The notes under the pieces were generated by a model. That model was not told the origin of the DNA and ran no database searches. It saw nothing but the letters and a program-made list of their open reading frames with translations. A stretch of DNA of 64,000 nt, taken from assembly GCF_025567125.1 (NCBI RefSeq), contig NZ_JAOQJI010000007.1, positions 74,609 to 138,608 of the forward strand, in the 5' to 3' direction. This DNA is from Phocaeicola fibrisolvens (GTDB lineage Bacteria; Bacteroidota; Bacteroidia; Bacteroidales; Bacteroidaceae). The translations under genes and the position numbers were made by a program. Positions 16,875-24,726 of this stretch are shown in pieces (position 1 is the first letter of the stretch; every line of letters starts with the position of its first letter).

Positions 16875-16893
16875 AGTTTATGCACCTTTGTCC

Positions 16894-17451
16894 ATGTCTG
16901 ACTATCATCACACAAACAAAAACATACCGTATTGGTATGTGATGAGAGCGTATAAAAATGAAGCCAAGGCCGAAAAAACGCTTTCGGCCAAAGGAGTGGA
17001 TTTCTTTATAGCCAAAATCTATGCCGTCCGTACCGTCCATGGAAAAACCGAGAAGAAGCGTTGTCTGGTACCAGCCATTCCGGGAATCGTGTTTGTACAT
17101 GCCAGTCATACGGAGCTTATCCAATTCAAGAAAACACATAATTTTCTGCAATTCGTCACGACCCGGAATTCGGGCATGACCGACTACCTGATTGTGCCGG
17201 AAAAGCAGATGAACGATTTTATCAAGGTGGCCGGAAAGTACGAGGAAAAGCTGACGTACTTTTCTCCCGATGAAATCCAGCTGGAGAAAGGGACACGGGT
17301 CCGGATTCACGGCGGCGTATTTGATGGCGTGGAAGGCACCCTATTGAAAATCAAAGGGAAACGGAGCCGGCGGATTGTGGTGGCCATCGACAATGTGTCG
17401 GCTGTGGCTATCTCCGAAGTCACTCCCGACCTGATTGAAGTGCTTGGATGA
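16894..17451 (+). CDS. upxY: UpxY-type transcription antiterminator (NusG paralogue)
   Basis: 185 residues. A NusG N-terminal domain (about 10-100; PYWYVMRAYKNEAKAEKTL, then a conserved PAIPGIVFV strand) is followed by a KOW domain (about 130-175; KGTRVRIHGGVFDGVEGTLL). In Bacteroides, proteins of this family bind the leader of their own polysaccharide operon and prevent premature termination. ATG at 16894 is preferred over the in-frame TTG at 16888. The stop overlaps the start of the kinase gene by 4 bp (ATGA), so the two are translationally coupled. The partner upxZ, normally next in B. fragilis capsule loci, is absent. Confidence 0.9.
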   Translation: MSDYHHTNKNIPYWYVMRAYKNEAKAEKTLSAKGVDFFIAKIYAVRTVHGKTEKKRCLVPAIPGIVFVHASHTELIQFKKTHNFLQFVTTRNSGMTDYLIVPEKQMNDFIKVAGKYEEKLTYFSPDEIQLEKGTRVRIHGGVFDGVEGTLLKIKGKRSRRIVVAIDNVSAVAISEVTPDLIEVLG

Positions 17452-18314
17452 AAGAAACGATATTGCACATTGCCGGGCATTATCTCCAGGTCGAGGCAGG
17501 AGAGAGGCTGGCAGCCAACTATGATCCGTTTCGGGCGGTGTCTGTCGCAGACGGAGAGGCGGTGATTTGCCGGATTACCTGCGGGGAAATCTCCTTTCCG
17601 GAAGGAACTCCATGCGAGACCAGCTGCCTGGACCGTACAGAAAAGTTGTCGGTAGGTCGTACACCCGATGGGGGGTACCTGGTGACGGTCCATGTGTGGC
17701 AGGGAGCATGTTACCGGATGTATGCGGCAGCCGACTGGAGTCGGGTGGTGATGGACCTCCGGTGTATGGAACCGGATTGTCCGCTGTCGGTCGTCAACAA
17801 GTTTCTGATGCTCTCTTTTATCTATGCTTCGGCGCGGCGGCAGACCGTATTGCTTCATGCTTCCTGCGTCAAGCGGGGAAACGGAGGGGTGGCCTTCATC
17901 GGTCATTCGGGAGCCGGAAAAAGCACCCATAGCAGGCTGTGGCTTCAACACATAGCCGGCACCCGTCTGCTGAACGACGACCAGCCGGCTGTACGGGTGG
18001 AAGCCGACGGTACAATCAGGGTGTATGGCACCCCTTGGAGTGGGAAAACCCACTGTTACCGGGCCGAGAGTGCCCTGCTGAAAGGCGTGTTCCGGATGGT
18101 ACAGGCCCCACACAACCGGCTGGTTCCCCTGCAGCCCGTTTATTTGTTCCGGGAGCTGCTTTCCTCCTGTTCCATGATGAAATCAGACCCGGTGACATTC
18201 CGCTTGATCACCTCCACGCTGGCAAAGATATCTTCACAGGTTCCGGGATTTCTGTTTGAAAATCTTCCGGAACGCGATGCAGCAATGATGGCATTTTCCA
18301 GAATCAAGGAATGA
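17448..18314 (+). CDS. HprK-like serine kinase of a PqqD-associated (HPr-rel-A-like) system
   Basis: 288 residues. Residues about 135-285 carry the C-terminal kinase fold of HPr kinase: P-loop GHSGAGKST (152-160), LLNDDQPAV with the Asp pair D177-D178, and GTPWSGK (194-200). True HprK has an N-terminal DRTGG domain; here residues 1-130 are unrelated and cysteine-rich. Homologues with this layout lie next to PqqD-like genes in annotated HPr-rel-A systems, and in lasso peptide clusters such as paeninodin a kinase of this type phosphorylates the C-terminal residue of the precursor peptide. Next to the short gene at 18352 and the PqqD-like gene at 20192, a peptide kinase is a reasonable inference. 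The substrate is unproven. Confidence 0.82.
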   Translation: MKETILHIAGHYLQVEAGERLAANYDPFRAVSVADGEAVICRITCGEISFPEGTPCETSCLDRTEKLSVGRTPDGGYLVTVHVWQGACYRMYAAADWSRVVMDLRCMEPDCPLSVVNKFLMLSFIYASARRQTVLLHASCVKRGNGGVAFIGHSGAGKSTHSRLWLQHIAGTRLLNDDQPAVRVEADGTIRVYGTPWSGKTHCYRAESALLKGVFRMVQAPHNRLVPLQPVYLFRELLSSCSMMKSDPVTFRLITSTLAKISSQVPGFLFENLPERDAAMMAFSRIKE

Positions 18315-18351
18315 AATAAATCCGATGTTTAATTTAATTTTCTGTTTATTT

Positions 18352-18519
18352 ATGAAGAAAGAATTTGTGAGTTTGAACTTGCAGGTGGTCGACGTACATT
18401 TGAGCGACTGCATTGCTGGTTCTGCAGTGAGTGTGCAGACCGGACAGACCATCATCAATGAGATTGACGGTTCTAAATTGGGTTCGGGCGACGGTGTCGT
18501 CAGCTTCGATAAGTGGTAA
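18352..18519 (+). CDS. 55-residue precursor-like peptide
   Basis: MKKEFVSLNLQVVDVHLSDC and a C-terminal half rich in Gly, Ser and Thr, ending VSFDKW. The layout is a charged or hydrophobic leader of about 20 residues, a Cys-Ile-Ala-Gly-Ser step at 20-24, then a small-residue core. It recalls the short MKK...LAGS-type peptides common in Bacteroidales and the leader/core plan of ribosomally made modified peptides. It lies 37 bp after the kinase and 37 bp before the lipoprotein gene on the same strand. An ATG at 18325 would add a hydrophobic FNLIFCLF stretch; 18352 is preferred. No family assignment is possible by eye. Confidence 0.55.
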   Translation: MKKEFVSLNLQVVDVHLSDCIAGSAVSVQTGQTIINEIDGSKLGSGDGVVSFDKW

Positions 18520-18556
18520 TAAATTTATTGTTCAAAAACGTATCAAGAAAAAAAGT

Positions 18557-20110
18557 ATGTGTAAAATTCAAAATCTGATTGGGCTTGCAGCTGTATCGTG
18601 TGCGCTTTTTTCCTGTACGGAAAGCGAGGTGACGGACCATTCCGAAGTGAATGAGCATCCGGCTGTCGCATCCGAATGGATAAAGGTGAACATGGGCGTA
18701 GGCGTGGAGAAAGGTACTTCCGGCGAAGAAGGGACTGAGTCGCGTACACCTGCTGCGGTGGATGAAACAGACCGGCCCGACTCGCAGTACATGCTGGACT
18801 ATCTGGGCATGATTTCGGTAAGTCCGCTGACGCAGCCCACTGCCCAGGATGCATCCGCACAACGGGTGATTGACATCAATTACGGACCGAAGTCAACTTA
18901 CCGGGAGGTACAGTTTAATGCAGATAACGAGTTTGAAGTCTATTTCCAGGTGACAGAAGACGAAAAACAGTATGAGGGTGCTTCTGTCAACGGGACACTG
19001 AAGATTTCCGACTCTGCATCGGGCACGGACCCGCTGGAAGTCAGACTGACGCTGGTCGACAAGGACAAGATTGGCAGTCACATCCCGCTGTACGATTTCT
19101 ATTATTCCAGTGAGTCGACGGCGCCGCTGGGCGATTCGTTCTATTATTTGTCGTATAATCCGGAAGTACAGACAACCGGAACGGCCAACTTCAAGCCGGA
19201 GCTGCCTCAGCTGACACGGGAAGACGTGCACATGAGTGAGTCTATCTGGCAGACAGTGACCGGCGGACAGCCTCTTTACGACGAGTATGGCGATCGTCTT
19301 TTCCAGAGCGACCAGCTGATTGCCATAGCCGACGAGGAGTATATTTATTTCTACGATGTACTTCTGGTAAACGGGGAGAACGGTGGATACAACCTTCTTT
19401 CCAAGTTGAAACGTGACAACTCCAACAACCTGACAGAGCTGAGCCTCAAGCGTCTGACCACCATTGTGAATGCTTCTTTTATCCTGATCGACAATCAGGT
19501 GTGGGATGAAAGTTCGTATCTGACAATGGTAGGAGGACGGGTAGACCAGGCACAGTCTGAACAGAAGTTCAAGGAGCGCTTCGGGATAGACGTGAGCGAC
19601 ATGACCTGTCCTTATGCTACCATGGACGGTATCAACCGGGTGTATGACATCATCGACAGAGTATCGGGCGACAATACGGACGAGCCTGTCAGACTGCTGT
19701 TGTGGGCCGACGGATACGATACCCCGGCACCCGACGGAAGAGGGTATGGCAAGCGGGGAGAATACTCCTTCGACAAGTCGTTCCAGCTGCAGGAAGGAGT
19801 GGCCCGTGGAATTGGTATTGCAGGAAAAAGCTATTCAGTTGTGTTCAAGGGAAATGCGGATGACAACAGATATCAGAACGTCTGCTTCTACGTGAATGTG
19901 GACGGGGTGAATATCAAAATCAAGGCTTACAGCCAGAACGGATTTGCCTTTGAACAGAACAAGACCCACAACGTGATTGTAATGGTCAATGCCAAGGATT
20001 TTGCCGATACGGTGAAGTCCTATAAGGCTTCTTCCAGTTCGTTGTCGCGTGCGGAAGCCGGGAAATACATTGAACTGGAGGTTCCTGCAGAAAATGTGAG
20101 AATGGAATAA
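18557..20110 (+). CDS. Large surface lipoprotein of unknown function (possibly fimbrillin-like)
   Basis: 517 residues. The lipoprotein signal is MCKIQNLIGLAAVSCALFSC with lipobox Cys20. It is followed by an acidic linker with Thr, Glu and Ser (GTSGEEGTESRTPAAVDE) and a long beta-rich mature region, ending in strands such as YKASSSSLSRAEAGKYIELE. The linker-then-beta layout resembles fimbrillin/Mfa-like proteins, but I see no decisive motif. It sits between the precursor-like peptide and the PqqD-like gene, so it may be the surface partner or target of the kinase module. The ATG at 18557 fits the signal; upstream in-frame codons overlap the peptide gene. Confidence 0.7.
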   Translation: MCKIQNLIGLAAVSCALFSCTESEVTDHSEVNEHPAVASEWIKVNMGVGVEKGTSGEEGTESRTPAAVDETDRPDSQYMLDYLGMISVSPLTQPTAQDASAQRVIDINYGPKSTYREVQFNADNEFEVYFQVTEDEKQYEGASVNGTLKISDSASGTDPLEVRLTLVDKDKIGSHIPLYDFYYSSESTAPLGDSFYYLSYNPEVQTTGTANFKPELPQLTREDVHMSESIWQTVTGGQPLYDEYGDRLFQSDQLIAIADEEYIYFYDVLLVNGENGGYNLLSKLKRDNSNNLTELSLKRLTTIVNASFILIDNQVWDESSYLTMVGGRVDQAQSEQKFKERFGIDVSDMTCPYATMDGINRVYDIIDRVSGDNTDEPVRLLLWADGYDTPAPDGRGYGKRGEYSFDKSFQLQEGVARGIGIAGKSYSVVFKGNADDNRYQNVCFYVNVDGVNIKIKAYSQNGFAFEQNKTHNVIVMVNAKDFADTVKSYKASSSSLSRAEAGKYIELEVPAENVRME

Positions 20111-20145
20111 TTTTTTTTCTTCATTCTGAAAGATGCCTTGTTACG

Positions 20146-20174
20146 CCGGCCGTGACACAAACTGGCACGGCCGG
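20146..20174 (+). other. GC-rich hairpin between lipoprotein and PqqD-like genes
   Basis: Perfect 9-bp arms CCGGCCGTG and CACGGCCGG with an 11-nt loop. There is no T-run after it. It may be an mRNA-stability structure or a weak, antitermination-sensitive terminator. Confidence 0.5.
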
Positions 20175-20191
20175 TCATTTACCTTCACAAT

Positions 20192-20473
20192 ATGGAACAA
20201 AAAATGTATCGGGTAAAGCCCGGCTATACCCTGGAAGACATTGCCGGACAAAAGGTTCTTATGGCACCGGCCATAGGCACCGTCGACTACACCAAGATGC
20301 TTGTATTGAGCGAATCGGCAGCTTTGGTGGTAAACTGTCTGAGGGAGAAAGCGCTCTCCTTCGACGAATTGGTGCGTGTGTTGCTGGAAGAATATGAAAT
20401 AGATGAAGCGACGGTGAGCGGAGAACTTGCCGTGCTTCTGGAACAACTGGACGACTTGAAGATACTTCTGTAG
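20192..20473 (+). CDS. PqqD-like peptide-binding protein
   Basis: 93 residues, with the PqqD fold pattern: N-terminal beta strands (YRVKPGYTLEDIAGQKVLMAP), then LVLSESAALVVNCLREKALSFDELVRVLLEEYEIDEATVSGELAVLLEQLDDLKIL, the winged-helix part usual in RiPP recognition elements. PqqD-like proteins hold the leader of a precursor peptide for a modifying enzyme. The nearby HprK-like kinase makes this the chaperone half of an HPr-rel-A-like pair, although the two genes are separated by the peptide and the lipoprotein. No radical SAM enzyme or peptidase is seen in the cluster. Confidence 0.85.
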   Translation: MEQKMYRVKPGYTLEDIAGQKVLMAPAIGTVDYTKMLVLSESAALVVNCLREKALSFDELVRVLLEEYEIDEATVSGELAVLLEQLDDLKILL

Positions 20474-20532
20474 AGTATCGTTTGCGGCTTTTGGGCCGCC
20501 ATATTAGCATATCGGGGAAAATATAAAAATTC

Positions 20533-22527
20533 ATGCGATTGATTCAATGTTTGAAGGTATTTGTCACACGTGCGCGACTGCTCAGCCCATGGATTGTCTA
20601 TCTGGCCGACCTGTTCTGGGCGATAGTGTCTTCTTTTGTGGCGCTGCTTTACGTGGCCTACATGACCGGTCTCACGGTGACTGTACCGCTTGTCTATCAG
20701 ATATTTGCGATGTCTGCCGTGTGCAGCGCGTTTAGTATCTTTATTTTCAAGACCTATACCGGCATCATCCGCCACTCTACCCTTGTGGAAACCGGGCGTA
20801 TCGTGCTGACTTCCGGGGTGAAGTCGGTCTGCATGTTTCTGCTGGCCCGGCTTCTTCTGCACGGCTTTACGTTGCGGATGCTGATTCTGGGAGCCGTGAC
20901 AGACCTGCTGCTGACTTTTCTGGTGTATACCATGTTCAGGGTGGTACTGATTCTGGTCTACCGGCTGGTGTCGAGCAGTCAGGGCATTCACCGGGAGCGG
21001 ATGCTCATCTATATGGGCGAAGACCGTTCCTTGTCGTTGTCGGGAGCTTTGTTCGGCAAGCTGGAAGCCTATTCCGTGGCAGGTTACCTGCGTATCGGCC
21101 GACAGAGTGTGATGCGTTCGGGGCTATATACGGAATATTCTGTCCGGAACTTTGAGGACCTGTCGCGGCTGGTGGCCACCAAGCGGGTGAACTGCCTGCT
21201 GTTTGTCAGCCGCTACGATTTGGAAAGGGAACAGGAACGTCTGGTACGTTTCTGCGAGAAACTGAAACTGCGCATGCTGCTTCTTCCGTCGGTCGACGAG
21301 GTGAAGGAGGGACATGCCACCTACCGTCATCTGCCGGAGGTACGGATTGAAGACCTGCTGGGCCGTGACGAAATCAAAATCAACATGGGCGAGATTGCCT
21401 CCCAGCTGAAAGGGAAGGTGGTCATGGTGACCGGTGCGGCCGGTTCCATCGGCAGCGAGCTGTGCCGTCAGCTCTGCACGTTCGACCTGCAGGAACTCAT
21501 TCTGCTCGATTCGGCAGAAACGCCGATGCACCACATCCGTCTGGAGCTGGAAGACAAGTTTCCGGAGAAGCATTTCATTCCCGTAATCGGCGACATCCGT
21601 TCGAAAGAGCGGCTGGAGTTTACACTGGAGAAATGCCGTCCGCAGATAATCTTCCATGCCGCGGCCTACAAGCACGTGCCGCTGATGGAAGAAAATCCCT
21701 GTGAGGCCGTGCGGACCAATGTCTACGGTACCCGCCTGTTGGCCGACCTGGCGGTGAAGTACGGAGTGGAACGTTTTGTCATGATATCTACCGACAAGGC
21801 CGTGAATCCGACCAACGTGATGGGTGCGTCGAAGCGTCTGGCCGAGATTTACGTACAGAGCCTGAGCATTGCCCTCAGTCACGGCGAAGTGGCCGGGAAG
21901 ACCCGTTTCATCACGACCCGTTTCGGCAACGTGCTGGGAAGCAACGGATCGGTCATTCCGCGTTTCCGTGAGCAACTGGAAAAGGGAGGGCCGCTGACGG
22001 TGACACATCCCGATATCATCCGTTATTTCATGACCATCCCGGAGGCCTGCCGGCTGGTACTGGAAGCTTCCGTAATGGGACAGGGCAACGAGATATTCGT
22101 GTTCGACATGGGCAAGCCGGTGAAGATTGCCGACCTGGCCCGCCGCATGATTGAGCTGGCAGGGCTGGTTCCGGGAAAAGACATCCAGATTACGTATACG
22201 GGACTCCGTCCGGGCGAGAAACTCTATGAGGAATTGCTGGCCACGAAGGAGAACACGCTTCCCACTCCCAACGAAAAGATTTTCCGGGCGCACGTGCGGG
22301 AATATGCCTATGCCGACATCGCTGCAGCCATCAGCCGGCTGTCGGACATTGCGGCTACGGTCGACCGGGTGGCTACGGTGCGCGAGATGAAGCGCCTCGT
22401 CCCGGAGTTCAAGAGTAAGAACTCTTTGTATGAAAAGCTGGACAAATTTCAAATAATACCTAAACACGATAGTAATGAAAGTTTTAGTCACCGGAGGAGC
22501 CGGGTTCATAGGCTCCAATCTTTGTGA
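20533..22527 (+). CDS. Membrane-bound nucleotide-sugar 4,6-dehydratase (CapD/WbpM/PglF type)
   Basis: 664 residues. The N-terminal third has four transmembrane helices; a CoA-binding-like Rossmann segment follows, and then the SDR dehydratase with GxxGxxG at G301-G307 and the conserved TDKAVNPTNVMGASK (420-434). Relatives convert UDP-GlcNAc to UDP-4-keto-6-deoxy sugars, the entry to bacillosamine- or FucNAc-type residues. With the aminotransferase at 31729 and the PglC-like transferase at 32949, a 4-amino-4,6-dideoxy sugar is likely made and used to start the repeat unit. The 3' end runs 53 bp into the next gene, and the last 18 or so residues are unlike the family. Confidence 0.9.
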   Translation: MRLIQCLKVFVTRARLLSPWIVYLADLFWAIVSSFVALLYVAYMTGLTVTVPLVYQIFAMSAVCSAFSIFIFKTYTGIIRHSTLVETGRIVLTSGVKSVCMFLLARLLLHGFTLRMLILGAVTDLLLTFLVYTMFRVVLILVYRLVSSSQGIHRERMLIYMGEDRSLSLSGALFGKLEAYSVAGYLRIGRQSVMRSGLYTEYSVRNFEDLSRLVATKRVNCLLFVSRYDLEREQERLVRFCEKLKLRMLLLPSVDEVKEGHATYRHLPEVRIEDLLGRDEIKINMGEIASQLKGKVVMVTGAAGSIGSELCRQLCTFDLQELILLDSAETPMHHIRLELEDKFPEKHFIPVIGDIRSKERLEFTLEKCRPQIIFHAAAYKHVPLMEENPCEAVRTNVYGTRLLADLAVKYGVERFVMISTDKAVNPTNVMGASKRLAEIYVQSLSIALSHGEVAGKTRFITTRFGNVLGSNGSVIPRFREQLEKGGPLTVTHPDIIRYFMTIPEACRLVLEASVMGQGNEIFVFDMGKPVKIADLARRMIELAGLVPGKDIQITYTGLRPGEKLYEELLATKENTLPTPNEKIFRAHVREYAYADIAAAISRLSDIAATVDRVATVREMKRLVPEFKSKNSLYEKLDKFQIIPKHDSNESFSHRRSRVHRLQSL

Positions 22528-23443
22528 GCATTTATTGAAGGAAGGACATACCGTCCGCTGTCTGGACAATTTCTCGACAGGAAAAATAGAAAACCTGCTT
22601 CCCTTGCTGGAGGCTTATCCCGACCGTTTCAAGCTCGTGGTGGGCGACATACGGAACCTGGAAGACTGCCGGAAGGCGGTGGAAGGTATGGAGTATGTGC
22701 TTCATGAAGCCGCGCTGGGCTCGGTGCCGCGCAGCATCAAGGACCCGGTTACGACCAATGAGGTCAACATCAGCGGATTTCTGCACATGCTGGTCGCTGC
22801 CCGCGATGCAGGCGTCCGGCGTTTTGTCTTTGCCGCCAGTTCTTCGACATACGGCGACAGTACCTCCCTGCCGAAAGTGGAGGAGGTGATAGGCCGTCCG
22901 CTTTCGCCGTATGCAGTGACCAAATACGTGAATGAGTTGTATGCCGACGTGTTTGCCCGCACCTATGGGATGGAATACATCGGCTTGCGCTATTTCAACG
23001 TGTTCGGACGTCGTCAGGACCCCTTTGGCGCTTATGCGGCCGTGATTCCTCTCTTTGTGAAGAAACTGATGGCCCACGAGTCGCCCACTATCAACGGCGA
23101 CGGCGAATACAGCCGCGACTTCACGTATATCGACAACGTCATCCAGATGAACATGCGGGCCTTGACGACGACCTGTCCGGAGGCCGTGAACCAGATTTAC
23201 AATACGGCCTTCGGGGAACGTACGACACTGAATCAGCTGGTGGACTTCCTGAAAGAGGCACTGGCTGCCTACGACCCGGCCATCGCTCTGATAGAGCCAG
23301 TCTATGGTCCCAACCGTGCCGGCGACATCCCTCACTCGCTGGCTTGTGTGGACAAGGCCAGACGTCTGTTGGGCTATGCCCCGGAATTCAGCATGAAAGA
23401 CGGCTTGAAAGAAGCCGTGAAATGGTATTGGGAACATATTTAA
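22475..23443 (+). CDS. UDP-N-acetylglucosamine C4-epimerase (WbpP/TviC type)
   Basis: 322-residue extended SDR. The NAD-binding motif GGAGFIG is at 7-13 and the catalytic set S123/S124, Y146 and K150 (SPYAVTK) is in place. The segment HEAALGSVPRSIKDPVTTNEVN matches the WbpP/TviC branch that interconverts N-acetylated UDP-hexoses. The 6-dehydrogenase follows after 10 bp, so the pair probably makes UDP-GalNAcA or a related uronic acid, as in Vi antigen synthesis. The start overlaps the dehydratase by 53 bp. Substrate choice is inference from the neighbour. Confidence 0.88.
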   Translation: MKVLVTGGAGFIGSNLCEHLLKEGHTVRCLDNFSTGKIENLLPLLEAYPDRFKLVVGDIRNLEDCRKAVEGMEYVLHEAALGSVPRSIKDPVTTNEVNISGFLHMLVAARDAGVRRFVFAASSSTYGDSTSLPKVEEVIGRPLSPYAVTKYVNELYADVFARTYGMEYIGLRYFNVFGRRQDPFGAYAAVIPLFVKKLMAHESPTINGDGEYSRDFTYIDNVIQMNMRALTTTCPEAVNQIYNTAFGERTTLNQLVDFLKEALAAYDPAIALIEPVYGPNRAGDIPHSLACVDKARRLLGYAPEFSMKDGLKEAVKWYWEHI

Positions 23444-23453
23444 AGGGAAGAAG

Positions 23454-24725
23454 ATGGAACTGAAAGATATAAAAATCTGTGTAATCGGACTGGGCTACGT
23501 AGGCTTGCCGCTGGCACGTCTCTTTTCCACGAAATACGATACGGTAGGTTTCGACCGGAGCCAGCGGCGGGTGGATGCGCTGATGGCCGGACACGATGCC
23601 ACGCTGGAGGTGTCCGATGAACTCCTGCAGGGGGCCTTGTCGCGCGGGCTGGTGTGTACCACGGACCTGGAAGCCATACGTGGCTGCAATTTTTATGTAG
23701 TGGCAGTGCCTACTCCCGTAGACTGTCACAACAATCCCGACCTGACACCGCTGTACGGGGCCAGTACGACGGTGGGACAAGTGATTTCAAAAGGCGATAT
23801 CGTGGTCTATGAATCGACGGTGTATCCCGGTGTGACCGAAGAAGAATGCATCCCGGTGGTCGAAAGAGTGTCGGGCCTGAAATTCAACGAAGATTTTTTT
23901 GCCGGGTACAGTCCGGAGCGCATCAATCCGGGTGACAAACTGCATACGGTGGAGAAAATCAAGAAGGTGACTTCCGGCTCTACTCCTGAAATCGGCAAGC
24001 TGGTGAACGACGTATATGCCTCTGTCATTACCGCGGGAACTCACCTGGCCCCCAGCATCAGGGTGGCTGAGGCTGCGAAAGTGATTGAGAACTCCCAGCG
24101 GGACATCAACATTGCGTTTGTCAACGAGCTGTCGAAGATTTTTACAAAGATGGGTATCGACACCCTCGACGTGCTGGAGGCGGCTTCCACGAAATGGAAC
24201 TTCCTGCCTTTCAAGCCGGGACTGGTGGGCGGCCACTGCATCGGGGTAGACCCGTATTACCTGGCTCAGTGTGCGCAGCGCTACGGTTACAATCCGGAAA
24301 TCATTCTGGCCGGCCGGCGCATGAACGACGGGATGGGGGAATACGTAGCCAACGAGGTGGTGAAACTGATGTTGAAGAAAGGCATTCAGGTGCTCGGTTC
24401 GCAGGTGCTGATTCTCGGATTCACATTCAAGGAAAACTGTCCGGACGTGCGCAACACGAAGGTGGTGGACATTTACCGTGCCTTGGCGGAATATAACGTG
24501 AACCTCACGGTGTACGACCCGTGGGCAGATCCGCAGGTGGCCCGGCAGGAGTATGGAGTCGATATCTGCCACACTCTGCCGGAGGGACGGTTTGACGCCG
24601 CCATCATGGCCGTGGCCCACGACAAGCTGAAGGAGCTTGACGTACAGCCCCTGCTGAAAGAGCCGCATGTGCTGTTCGACGTGAAAGGAATGATGAAGAA
24701 AGAACTGGTGGATGGGAGGTTGTAG
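23454..24725 (+). CDS. UDP-N-acetylhexosamine 6-dehydrogenase (WbpA/TviB type)
   Basis: 423 residues. An N-terminal Rossmann motif GLGYVG (12-17), the catalytic cysteine C262 in GGHCIGVDPYYL and a C-terminal UDP-binding domain (DVRNTKVVDIYRALAEY) mark a nucleotide-sugar dehydrogenase that oxidises C6 twice with NAD+ to give the uronic acid. Its closest named types by eye are TviB and WbpA, which act on UDP-GlcNAc/UDP-GalNAc. Together with the preceding epimerase it should supply an N-acetylhexosaminuronic acid, making the polymer acidic. Confidence 0.92.
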   Translation: MELKDIKICVIGLGYVGLPLARLFSTKYDTVGFDRSQRRVDALMAGHDATLEVSDELLQGALSRGLVCTTDLEAIRGCNFYVVAVPTPVDCHNNPDLTPLYGASTTVGQVISKGDIVVYESTVYPGVTEEECIPVVERVSGLKFNEDFFAGYSPERINPGDKLHTVEKIKKVTSGSTPEIGKLVNDVYASVITAGTHLAPSIRVAEAAKVIENSQRDINIAFVNELSKIFTKMGIDTLDVLEAASTKWNFLPFKPGLVGGHCIGVDPYYLAQCAQRYGYNPEIILAGRRMNDGMGEYVANEVVKLMLKKGIQVLGSQVLILGFTFKENCPDVRNTKVVDIYRALAEYNVNLTVYDPWADPQVARQEYGVDICHTLPEGRFDAAIMAVAHDKLKELDVQPLLKEPHVLFDVKGMMKKELVDGRL

Positions 24726-24726
24726 A

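Larger units (their letters stand above)
16372..16893 (+). other. Leader and regulatory region of the exopolysaccharide locus
   Basis: About 520 bp without a gene between the AraC gene and upxY. It holds a Bacteroidetes-type promoter (16460-16489), a 34-bp palindromic repeat in two direct copies (16666 and 16841), a small hairpin AGAGG/CCTCT (16699-16713), an E. coli-like promoter pattern (16713-16741) and a poly-T palindrome (16807-16825). In Bacteroides, UpxY proteins act on such leader RNAs of their own operon. I looked for inverted repeats flanking the promoter, as in invertible capsule promoters, and did not find a convincing pair. Confidence 0.6.

Noticed and set aside
16460..16893. Invertible (phase-variable) capsule promoter
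   Set aside because: I searched for inverted repeats around the promoters at 16460 and 16713 and found none. The two related 34-bp elements lie in direct orientation, so they are reported as repeats, not as an inversion system.
17448..20473. Complete lasso peptide cluster
   Set aside because: Kinase and PqqD-like protein fit, but no asparagine-synthetase-like cyclase and no transglutaminase-like B2 protease are present.
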